Below, piece by piece: positions 12,593 to 19,082 of a stretch of DNA of 19,082 nucleotides. The notes beneath the pieces were generated by a model. It was not told the origin of the DNA. It ran no database searches and saw only the letters and a program-made list of their open reading frames with translations. A program made the position numbers and the translations under genes. Position 1 is the first letter of the stretch. Each line of letters opens with the position of its first letter. Origin of the DNA: JAVBLK01 sp031553565 (lineage in GTDB: Bacteria > Bacillota > Clostridia > Christensenellales > DUVY01); the NCBI GenBank assembly GCA_031553565.1, contig JAVBLK010000006.1, positions 1 to 19,082 of the forward strand, in the 5' to 3' direction.

Positions 12593-13972
12593 TTACAGGT
12601 TCAGAAACAGCATCATAAACCCGAAATATATAAGCAGCGACGAGCTGTCGAGAACGGTCGTAAGCAGCGGCGACGCCATGACCGCGGGATCCATCTTGAT
12701 CGCCTTTGCGCCTATCGGCAGCAGCCCGCCCAGTATATTGGCGGAAAGGACCGTGCAGCTTAAAGCGCACGCGACCCCGATCGCAAGGTTCAGGACAGTG
12801 CCGACGCTTGAGCCGTCGTCCATGATCATCTTATCGGGACTGGTCAGGAGCAGTACGCGCAGGAATACGAACAGCGCCAGCGGTATTATGCAGAACAGAG
12901 ATACCCTGATCTCCTTCCACAGCACGCGCCCGGCGTCCCGTTTGCGGATCTCGCCGACGGCAATACCGCGCGTGATAAGGGTACTGCTCTGCGCCGCCGC
13001 GTTGCCGCCGCCGTCCATCAGCATCGGCACAAAGGCTGTCAGAAGCGGCAGGATCGCCAGCGCGCTGCTGTACCCTTCCATAATAAACCCCGTAACCATC
13101 GAGGCAAACATAAGGACTACCAGCCACGGCAAGCGGTTAATAACCAGCTTAAAAACGCCTGTTTTAAGGTACGGCTTGTCGGACGGCGCGGTCGCGGCCA
13201 TCCTCTGGAAGTCCTCGGTGACCTCCTTCTGCATTACCCGCATCGCGTCGTCGACCGTTACTATGCCGACGATGCGCTGTTCCTTGTCAACGATAGGTAT
13301 CGCCGTAAGGCCGTACTTGGTAAAGAGGTTGACCAGCTCCTCTGTGTTCATTCCTGTATCCGCAAAAATGAAGTTCGGCTCCATGATCTCGGAGACGAGC
13401 GCGTCCGGCTTAGATTTCAGTAGCCTTCTTACGGTCACAATGCCGGTCAGCTTCCTGTGCGAATCCTTTACGTAACAGGTATATATGGTCTCTTTGTCGT
13501 ATGCCTTTTTGTATATGACGTCCAGCGCCTGTTCCGCGGTCAGCGTTTCCTTTAAGTCGACGAACTCGGTCGTCATAATACTGCCCGCAGTGTCGTCGCC
13601 GTAAGACAGCAGATGATTTATCTGTATCCGGGTCTCCTCATCGGCGTTTTTTAAAACCCTGGCCACCACGTTAGCTGGCAGCTCGTCGATCATATCGGCG
13701 GCGTCGTCATAGAACAGGTTGCTTAAAAGCTGCGCGATCTGCTTGTCGGAGATAGAGTTTATTACGATCTCCTGCGTATCGGGATCAAGGTACGAGAAAA
13801 CGTCCGCCGCCTCGTCCTTGCCCAGGAGGCAAAAGACTATGGAAACGTTTTCAGGCTCAAGCTTATGGAAAATCTCCGCCGCGTCGGCGGCGTTGATTTC
13901 GGAAAGGGCGGCCTTTACGGCGCTGAACCTCTTTTCCTCGATAAGCTCTAGTATCTCCTCAAATTTTTCCAT
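12593..13972 (-). CDS. mgtE: Magnesium transporter MgtE, paralog 1
   Basis: 459 residues. The MgtE N-domain is at about 15-125 (helical superhelix, ending YGDDTAGSIMTTEFV), a CBS pair at about 130-255, and five membrane segments at about 280-458. MgtE is a dimeric Mg2+ channel whose N and CBS domains close the pore when cytosolic Mg2+ is high. The pore motif GGNAAAQSSTLITRG (322-336) has AAA where GGNAGSQ is usual. D442 in LLTTVLDSSS matches the conserved pore Asp. The ribosome site is weak (AAAGAT). It lies between prfB and a second mgtE of identical length. No M-box riboswitch was seen upstream. Confidence 0.93.
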   Translation of the reverse strand: MEKFEEILELIEEKRFSAVKAALSEINAADAAEIFHKLEPENVSIVFCLLGKDEAADVFSYLDPDTQEIVINSISDKQIAQLLSNLFYDDAADMIDELPANVVARVLKNADEETRIQINHLLSYGDDTAGSIMTTEFVDLKETLTAEQALDVIYKKAYDKETIYTCYVKDSHRKLTGIVTVRRLLKSKPDALVSEIMEPNFIFADTGMNTEELVNLFTKYGLTAIPIVDKEQRIVGIVTVDDAMRVMQKEVTEDFQRMAATAPSDKPYLKTGVFKLVINRLPWLVVLMFASMVTGFIMEGYSSALAILPLLTAFVPMLMDGGGNAAAQSSTLITRGIAVGEIRKRDAGRVLWKEIRVSLFCIIPLALFVFLRVLLLTSPDKMIMDDGSSVGTVLNLAIGVACALSCTVLSANILGGLLPIGAKAIKMDPAVMASPLLTTVLDSSSLLIYFGFMMLFLNL

Positions 13973-14050
13973 ATTTATCTTTGTTGCTTCGTTTAGTTTT
14001 TCATAGGACGATTATTTTTTACACTATCCCGGTTTACTTACATATCCTTA

Positions 14051-14120
14051 TTTTCTTTTCCCCGCGCAGGGCCCTTTTGACGGACGATCAGGACGGCTTT
14101 CTCAAAGAAAAAGGCGAATG
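14051..14120 (+). repeat. Dispersed 70-bp repeat, copy B
   Basis: It begins TTTTCTTTTCCCCGCG and ends CAAAGAAAAAGGCGAATG, with the same inverted TTTTCTTT / AAAGAAAA pair and the same ordered blocks (GGGCCC, TGACGGAC, GGCTTTC) as 5831-5901. It fills half of the gap between the two mgtE genes. Read on the minus strand it could serve as a terminator-like fold after the upstream mgtE. Confidence 0.55.
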
Positions 14121-14128
14121 GCCATTAC

Positions 14129-15508
14129 CTACATGCCCGTCAGGAACAGCATCAAAAAAGCAAAGTATATCAGGATCGAAAACGTGTCCAGTATCGTCGT
14201 CAGCACCGGCGAGGCCATAATGGCGGGGTCAACGTGTATTTTCTTGGCCAAAAGCGGCAGGGCGGCGCCCACAAGGTTCGCGGCGACCAGCGCGCAGGAA
14301 ATACTGCACGCCACGGCAAAGCCCATCTCGATATTGGTCGCGGATATCCCGGCATCGGGATTGACCAGGCTGCCCGGATCCACAAGGAACTGTATGCGCA
14401 GGAAAACAAACAGCGCCAGCACCGGCAGGATAACCAGCGCGATACGCAGCTCCTTCCACAGCACGCGCCATATGTCCCGCGTCCCGATCTCGCCGACGGC
14501 AAGCCCGCGCGTGATAAGAGTACTGCTCTGCGAGCCGGCGTTGCCGCCGGTGCTCATTAAAAGGGGTATAAAGCTGGCCAGGATCGGCAGTACGCCTATG
14601 CGCTCATCGTAACCCTGGATTATCCAGCCCGTTAAAAGTCCCGCCACCATCAGCACAAACAGCCACACGACCCGGTTCAATGCCAGCTTAAAGGGCGTGG
14701 TTTCAAGGTACGGCTTATCGGACGGCCTTGTCGCCGCCTTGATCTGGAAGTCCTCGGTGGCCTCCTCCTCGATCACGGTCAGCGCGTCGTCGACGGTCAC
14801 TATCCCCACCAGCCTGTCCTCGCTGTCCACCACCGGCATCGATATAAGGCCGTATTTTGTAAACATCTGCCCCAATGTTTCCTGGTCGTCCGAGGTGCGC
14901 GCAAAAATGACATTCGTCTCCATAATGTCTGAAATGCGCTTCGCCCTGTCGGTTATCAGCATCTTGCGGACCGATACGACCCCGGTAAGCTTCCTGTTCT
15001 CGTCCTTGACATAGCAGGTATAGATCGTTTCCTTGTCTACCGCCTTTTTCCTCAACGCGGCGAACGCGTCCTTGATCGTCAGGCTTTGCTTCAGGTCTAC
15101 AAATTCGGTGGTCATGATGCTGCCGACAGTGTAGTCCGCATATGACAAAAGATGGTTTATCTGCGCACGGTTATCCTCGCTGGCAGATTTCAAAACGCGC
15201 GTCACGACTGCAGCAGGCATCTCGCCCAAAAAGTCCGCCGCGTCGTCGGCAAACAGGTCGTTGATGATCCCCGAAAGCTCCTTATCGGAAAGCTTGGTAA
15301 CAATATGCTCCTGAGTTTCAGAGTCGAGATAGGAAAAAACGTCGGCCGCGGCATCTTTAGGCAGCAGCCGGAAAATAATAATAATATTTGCGTCGTCAAG
15401 GGTACGGAAAATCTCGGCGGCGTCAACGGTGTTCATTTCCGACACCGCCGCCTTAACCGCCGCCCAATCCTTCTTATCGATCAGTAAAAGTATTTCGTCG
15501 TTAGTCAT
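14129..15508 (-). CDS. mgtE: Magnesium transporter MgtE, paralog 2
   Basis: 459 residues with the same domain plan as its neighbour: N-domain about 15-125, CBS pair about 130-255, membrane domain about 275-458. The pore motif is the canonical STGGNAGSQSSTLITRG (319-335), with pore Asp D441 in LTTILDTF. In the linker motif it has YADYTVGS where the paralog keeps the more typical YGDDTAGS. So the two have drifted in opposite parts: this one has the standard pore, the other the standard linker. GAGG seven nt before the ATG sets the start. Equal length and close similarity suggest a tandem duplication. Confidence 0.94.
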   Translation of the reverse strand: MTNDEILLLIDKKDWAAVKAAVSEMNTVDAAEIFRTLDDANIIIIFRLLPKDAAADVFSYLDSETQEHIVTKLSDKELSGIINDLFADDAADFLGEMPAAVVTRVLKSASEDNRAQINHLLSYADYTVGSIMTTEFVDLKQSLTIKDAFAALRKKAVDKETIYTCYVKDENRKLTGVVSVRKMLITDRAKRISDIMETNVIFARTSDDQETLGQMFTKYGLISMPVVDSEDRLVGIVTVDDALTVIEEEATEDFQIKAATRPSDKPYLETTPFKLALNRVVWLFVLMVAGLLTGWIIQGYDERIGVLPILASFIPLLMSTGGNAGSQSSTLITRGLAVGEIGTRDIWRVLWKELRIALVILPVLALFVFLRIQFLVDPGSLVNPDAGISATNIEMGFAVACSISCALVAANLVGAALPLLAKKIHVDPAIMASPVLTTILDTFSILIYFAFLMLFLTGM

Positions 15509-15539
15509 CTGCGGGCCTCATTCAAGGATATATGTTTAA

Positions 15540-15563
15540 AAGGGGAAAGCCGCCTCTCCCCTT
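15540..15563 (-). terminator. Hairpin upstream of mgtE paralog 2
   Basis: AAGGGGA (15540-15546) and TCCCCTT (15557-15563) form a 7-bp stem. On the minus strand it is followed by TTAAAC. It would separate secA read-through from mgtE, but the T-tract is weak. Confidence 0.4.
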
Positions 15564-15691
15564 CCCTCTATAACATATGCATAAATAAATGTAAATTCTC
15601 GATTTTTCGTCCGAAAAAACTACATAAAAAGTAATGCCGCGCTCCGCTTACGGGGATATTTTGCACCCGGACAGCAACTAAGGGCAAAGAT

Positions 15692-15782
15692 GCAGCGGCA
15701 CGAAAAGGTTCTTTGACGCGACGGTGCCTGTATCCGAATACGCGCAGGAGCGGCAAAGTGCCTTTTTGCGCCGATCCCGCCG
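15692..15782. repeat. 91-bp direct repeat, copy 1
   Basis: The unit starts GCAGCGGCACGAAAAGG and ends CGCCGATCCCGCCG. It matches 15828-15918 at 90 of 91 positions (T/A at the 34th base), at an offset of 136 bp. Each unit holds GGCAAAGTGCC followed by TTTTT, a mini terminator-like fold on the plus strand. A looser similarity (TAAGGGCAAAGATGCA) extends left to 15679. Confidence 0.85.
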
Positions 15783-15827
15783 TTCTCCCCGCCCCTTCCC
15801 TGACGGGGTTAAGGGCAGAGTTGCAAG

Positions 15828-15918
15828 GCAGCGGCACGAAAAGGTTCTTTGACGCGACGGAGCCTGTATCCGAATACGCGCAGGAGCGGCAAAGTGCCTT
15901 TTTGCGCCGATCCCGCCG
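15828..15918. repeat. 91-bp direct repeat, copy 2
   Basis: Second copy of the unit at 15692-15782, one mismatch. It is enclosed by a perfect 13-bp inverted repeat, GGGGTTAAGGGCA (15805-15817) and TGCCCTTAACCCC (15925-15937). The right arm of that pair contains the secA stop codon (15930-15932). The near identity of the copies points to a recent duplication. Confidence 0.85.
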
Positions 15919-15929
15919 CAAATATGCCC

Positions 15930-18662
15930 TTAACCCCCGCAGCAGTTTTTGTACTTCTCCCCTGACCCGCACGGGCACGGGTCGTTCCTGCCCACCTTTC
16001 TGGTCAGGTCGGGCTGTACGGGCTTCTTTGACCCCGGCGCCTTAAGCTTCTCGCCGCCTTCGCGGTTGGTGATGATCTGCTTCGGCGCAGCCGAGCGTTC
16101 GGGAACCTTCTGTATATTTATCCTTACCAGGTAGGCGACGGTATTTTCGCGGATCCTGTCGATCATGTCGTCGAACATCTCGAAGCCTTCTTTCTTGTAC
16201 GCGATGACGGGATCCTGCTGGCCGTATCCGCGCAGGCCGATGCCGCGTCTCAGCGCGTCCATGGCGTCGATATGCTCGATCCACTGGGAATCGACCATCT
16301 TTAAAAGGATGATGCGCTCTACTTCGGCAAAGTCGAGGCCGGCCGCCTTGGAATCCGCGGCTTTATTCGCTATGTTGATCTTGACGGCGTCAATAAGCTT
16401 ATTTTCCAGCTCGCTGATTGCGAACGTGGACAGCCGCTCCTCGGTCATGAACGCGGGCTCGAACGGCAGCAGCCGCTTTGCGATCTCCCTGTTCATACCC
16501 TCGACGTCCCACTCCGTCCAGTCGCGCTGCGGGTCGGCGTAATCGTCGATTATATTCTCCGCCGTCTTTACGATCATGTCCATGATCTCCTCATGGACGT
16601 TCTCGCCGCGCAGGACCTTGTTGCGCTCGCTGTATATGATTTCGCGCTGGCGGTTCATAACGTCGTCGTACTCTAAGACCTGTTTACGGATCGAGAAGTT
16701 GCGCCCTTCGATGTTCTTCTGCGCATTTTCGATCAGCCTGGTCAGCATCCCGAACTGGAACGGTACGTCATCCTCCTCGCCGCCCATAAAGCGTTTTAAA
16801 CGTTCGCCGCCGAAAACCCTTGCAAGGTCGTCCTCCAGACTGATATAGAACGCGGAGCTGCCGGGGTCGCCCTGACGGCCTGCGCGGCCGCGCAGCTGGT
16901 TGTCTATACGGCGGGACTCGTGACGCTCGGTGCCGATTATGCGAAGGCCGCCGCTTGCGACAACGAGCTCCTTTTCTTCCTTTACCAATAACGCGAATGC
17001 GTCATAATGCTTTTTATATTCTTCCTTGGCTTCCAGAACCTTCGGGTCGTCGGTCGCGGCAAACGAGGTCGCCGCGCTTATGATCTCTTCCTCATAGCCC
17101 AGCTTTCTCATATGCTCCTTTGCGGAATATTCGGAGTTGCCGCCCAGCATGATGTCGGTGCCGCGGCCTGCCATGTTTGTCGCGATGGTGATCGCGCCGC
17201 TGCGTCCGGCCTGCGCGACTATCTCGGCCTCGGCGGAGTGGTTCTTGGCGTTTAAGACGCTGTGCGGCAGACGCTTTGCCTTTAAGAGCGCGCTGACCTC
17301 CTCGCTCTTTTCAACGGAAACTGTACCGACGAGTACGGGCTGTTTCCTCTTATAGCAATCCTCGATGTCCTCGACAATAGCCCTGTACTTGCCCTTTAAC
17401 GTGCTGTATATCAGGTCGTTCTCGTCCTTTCTGATCATGGGCGCGTTCGTAGGGATAGTGACGACGTCCAGCTTATATATGCCGCGGAACTCGCTTTCCT
17501 CGGTCTTTGCCGTTCCGGTCATACCCGACAGCTTCTTATAGAGTCGGAAAAAATTCTGGAAGGTAATGGTCGCAAGAGTCTTGTTCTCGTTCTGGATGCG
17601 TACGCCTTCCTTGGCCTCGATCGCCTGATGAAGGCCCTCGCTGTAGCGGCGGCCGATCATACGGCGGCCCGTGAACTCGTCAATGATTATGATCTCGTCA
17701 TCGTTGACGATATAATCGTTGTCCTTCTTCATTATGAAGCGCGCGCGTAAGGCGTTGTTGATGTAATGGTTCGTCTCGGTGTTCTCGTCGGCGGATAAGT
17801 CTGCCTTAAAGAATCTTTCAGCCTTTTGCATACCCTGCTCGGTAAGGTGGACGGTCTTCTTTTTCTCGTCTATATCGACGTCGCCTTCCTTTTCGACCTT
17901 TTCATCGGGATCCTCGGCGTTCTCGCCCTTGATAAGCGTATTGACAAAGCGGTTGGCCGTGACGTACATCTCGCTGGATTTGTCCGCCCTGCCGCTGATG
18001 ATGAGCGGCGTCCTGGCCTCGTCGATCAGGATGCTGTCCACCTCGTCCACGATCGCGTAGGAAAGCGGGCGCAATACCATATCGGCCTTGTTGATGACCA
18101 TGTTGTCTCTGAGGTAGTCAAAGCCCAGCTCGTTGTTCGTTGCATAGGTTATGTCGCATTTATACGCCTCGCGCTTTGCGTCAGGCTCCATACCAGCTAT
18201 CGAAACGCCGACGGTAAGCCCCAGGAAGCGGTGTATCTTGCCCATCCACTCGGCGTCGCGCTTTGCAAGGTAATCGTTTACGGTGACGACGTGCACTCCC
18301 TCGCCGGCCAAAGCGTTAAGGTATGCCGGCAATGTGGCAACCAGCGTCTTTCCCTCGCCGGTGCGCATCTCGGCGATACGCCCCTGGTGCAGCACCATTC
18401 CGCCCAACAGCTGTACCGGGAAGTGCTCCATCTTTAAGACGCGCTTGCCAGCCTCCCTGACGGCCGCAAACGCGTCGGGCAGGATGTCGTCCAGCGTCTC
18501 GAAGTTTTTCAGCCGTTCCTTAAACGCGGGCGTGCAAGCCTTAAGCTGTTCATCGCTCATCGCCGCGTACTTTTCGCGTAAGGATTCGACTTTTTGCAGT
18601 TTACCCTGCAGCTTTGCGATCGCGCGCGCGCTGTCGGACTTGAAAATAGAAAATAAACCCAT
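15930..18662 (-). CDS. secA: Preprotein translocase ATPase SecA
   Basis: 910 residues, full length. Walker A is MRTGEGKT (99-106), Walker B VDEVD (205-209) in AIVDEVDSILIDEARTPLI. The second helicase half includes ATNMAGRGTDI and the RIIGTERHESRRIDNQLRGRAGRQGDPGSS region. The C-terminus ends in the SEC-C zinc motif CPCGSGEKYKNCC (896-908), which also binds SecB-like partners. SecA drives secretory proteins through SecYEG with ATP. The start ATG at 18662 has AAAAGGCGAT upstream and its own promoter at 18755-18783. It is first in the minus-strand group secA-mgtE-mgtE-prfB. Confidence 0.97.
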   Translation of the reverse strand: MGLFSIFKSDSARAIAKLQGKLQKVESLREKYAAMSDEQLKACTPAFKERLKNFETLDDILPDAFAAVREAGKRVLKMEHFPVQLLGGMVLHQGRIAEMRTGEGKTLVATLPAYLNALAGEGVHVVTVNDYLAKRDAEWMGKIHRFLGLTVGVSIAGMEPDAKREAYKCDITYATNNELGFDYLRDNMVINKADMVLRPLSYAIVDEVDSILIDEARTPLIISGRADKSSEMYVTANRFVNTLIKGENAEDPDEKVEKEGDVDIDEKKKTVHLTEQGMQKAERFFKADLSADENTETNHYINNALRARFIMKKDNDYIVNDDEIIIIDEFTGRRMIGRRYSEGLHQAIEAKEGVRIQNENKTLATITFQNFFRLYKKLSGMTGTAKTEESEFRGIYKLDVVTIPTNAPMIRKDENDLIYSTLKGKYRAIVEDIEDCYKRKQPVLVGTVSVEKSEEVSALLKAKRLPHSVLNAKNHSAEAEIVAQAGRSGAITIATNMAGRGTDIMLGGNSEYSAKEHMRKLGYEEEIISAATSFAATDDPKVLEAKEEYKKHYDAFALLVKEEKELVVASGGLRIIGTERHESRRIDNQLRGRAGRQGDPGSSAFYISLEDDLARVFGGERLKRFMGGEEDDVPFQFGMLTRLIENAQKNIEGRNFSIRKQVLEYDDVMNRQREIIYSERNKVLRGENVHEEIMDMIVKTAENIIDDYADPQRDWTEWDVEGMNREIAKRLLPFEPAFMTEERLSTFAISELENKLIDAVKINIANKAADSKAAGLDFAEVERIILLKMVDSQWIEHIDAMDALRRGIGLRGYGQQDPVIAYKKEGFEMFDDMIDRIRENTVAYLVRINIQKVPERSAAPKQIITNREGGEKLKAPGSKKPVQPDLTRKVGRNDPCPCGSGEKYKNCCGG

Positions 18663-18694
18663 AATCGGAATATCGCCTTTTAAAAATATATACC

Positions 18695-18709
18695 GGCCCT
18701 CGCGGGGCC
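18695..18709 (-). other. Hairpin in the secA leader
   Basis: GGCCC and GGGCC form a short GC stem with a five-base loop, about 35-50 nt before the secA start, inside the leader predicted from the promoter at 18755-18783. It may influence secA expression; nothing resembling a known secA leader peptide was found. Confidence 0.3.
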
Positions 18710-18754
18710 AGAATTACAATAGAAACATTTGCCCTATTATAGAGCAATCGCTAT

Positions 18755-18783
18755 ATTATACCTCAAACTATACGTTTTTGCAA
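18755..18783 (-). promoter_or_regulatory. Sigma-A promoter for secA
   Basis: Read on the minus strand, TTGCAA (18783-18778) and TATAAT (18760-18755) are 17 bp apart. Transcription would begin near 18748, giving a leader of about 86 nt before secA. Confidence 0.65.
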
Positions 18784-18945
18784 ATTGTTTTGCCGCGCGA
18801 AATATCCCGCAAACGCCTTTGACTCTTACTTTGCGAATTTACGCCGCATATGCCTTTGCGGGAACCAGCGGACGAATCTTCAAAATTTACTAAGCTGTTC
18901 CCAAATAAACTCCCAGTGGCAGAGCGGCAAAAAACGGAGAGATTA

Positions 18946-19082
18946 AGGAAACAATGAACAAATACCTTTGAATTTGGCTGTGGATTTTTGAGATAAAAAT
19001 TGACGGACACGCGCAGACAATATCGGGATATTGCCAAGCGGGTCCGGCGGTTTTTAGCCAAAAAGACACGCCACATTCAAAG
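18946..19082 (+). repeat. Hairpin repeat family, copy 5 (diverged, cut by window end)
   Basis: The left end AAGGAAACAATGAACAAAT matches that of copy 4 (AAGGAAACGATGAATAAAT). The rest shares little sequence but folds the same way. CTTTGAAT pairs with ATTCAAAG at the window end. Inside lie GGC.GTG/CAC.GCC, TTTTTG/CAAAAA, AAAAA/TTTTT, GGAC.CGC/GCG.GTCC, and the apex CAATATC-GG-GATATTG. The right terminal repeat should lie just outside the window. In 18860-18945, AGCTGTTCCCAAATAAAC resembles a right end and may mark another decayed copy. Confidence 0.6.

Larger units (their letters stand above)
15509..15929. other. Repeat-rich gap between secA and mgtE
   Basis: 421 bp with no supported gene. Minus-strand frames through here shift register between the two repeat copies and show no family features. 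The gap contains a hairpin (15540-15563), a small TTTTTCG/CGAAAAA palindrome (15603-15618), the 91-bp direct repeats, and an inverted repeat reaching into the secA stop codon. Confidence 0.6.

Noticed and set aside
13973..14128. M-box Mg2+ riboswitch before the mgtE genes
   Set aside because: Neither this gap nor the region upstream of 15508 shows the M-box conserved segments, and this gap is partly filled by a dispersed repeat.
15568..15978. 136-codon minus-strand frame after secA
   Set aside because: It runs through the 91-bp direct repeats in two different reading frames and shares no family features; it is repeat sequence.

Overview
The window looks like chromosome of an anaerobic, low-to-mid GC Firmicute, most likely an uncultured Clostridia-class bacterium. 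The signs are a rubredoxin plus flavodiiron protein pair for O2/NO detoxification, a CwlD-type spore/cortex amidase, the core cluster rpmH-rnpA-yidD-yidC-jag, and a secA...prfB pair on one strand. No tRNA, rRNA or CRISPR array was found.

Layout. 1-88 is the 5' end of a zinc-ribbon, transposase-like gene leaving the window. 89-558 is a non-coding leader with a consensus promoter (156-184), a hairpin and two unrelated palindromic, MITE-like elements (240-376 and 383-544) ending at the rubredoxin ribosome binding site. 559-2020 holds rubredoxin and the flavodiiron protein. 2144-3286 is a candidate retron: a compact structured RNA followed by a 324-residue reverse transcriptase with retron hallmarks. 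cwlD follows convergently. 4136-4174 is a cluster of DnaA boxes in the divergent gap between cwlD and rpmH, where oriC and dnaA sit in many Firmicutes, but dnaA is not here. 4781-8837 is rpmH, rnpA, yidD, yidC and jag, unusually spaced apart by repeats. 8889-11369 holds three poorly known genes: a lipoprotein, a small membrane protein and an M50-like membrane protein with an altered metal motif. 11440-18662, on the minus strand, reads secA, mgtE, mgtE, prfB.

The main unexplained structure is a family of hairpin-forming repeats of about 160 bp: copies at 4230-4395, 5112-5276, 7571-7731, a deleted copy at 10082-10180, and a diverged copy from 18946 cut by the window end. The ends are inverted repeats. 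The arms differ in sequence between copies but stay complementary, so pairing rather than sequence seems to be kept. Four of the five lie upstream of plus-strand housekeeping or membrane genes, all in the same orientation.

How the genes work together. Rubredoxin probably feeds electrons to the flavodiiron protein. RnpA matures tRNA as the protein part of RNase P. YidC, YidD and SecA serve membrane insertion and secretion, and Jag/KhpB is an RNA-binding partner often encoded next to yidC. All functions are read from sequence motifs by eye; no database search or folding program was run.
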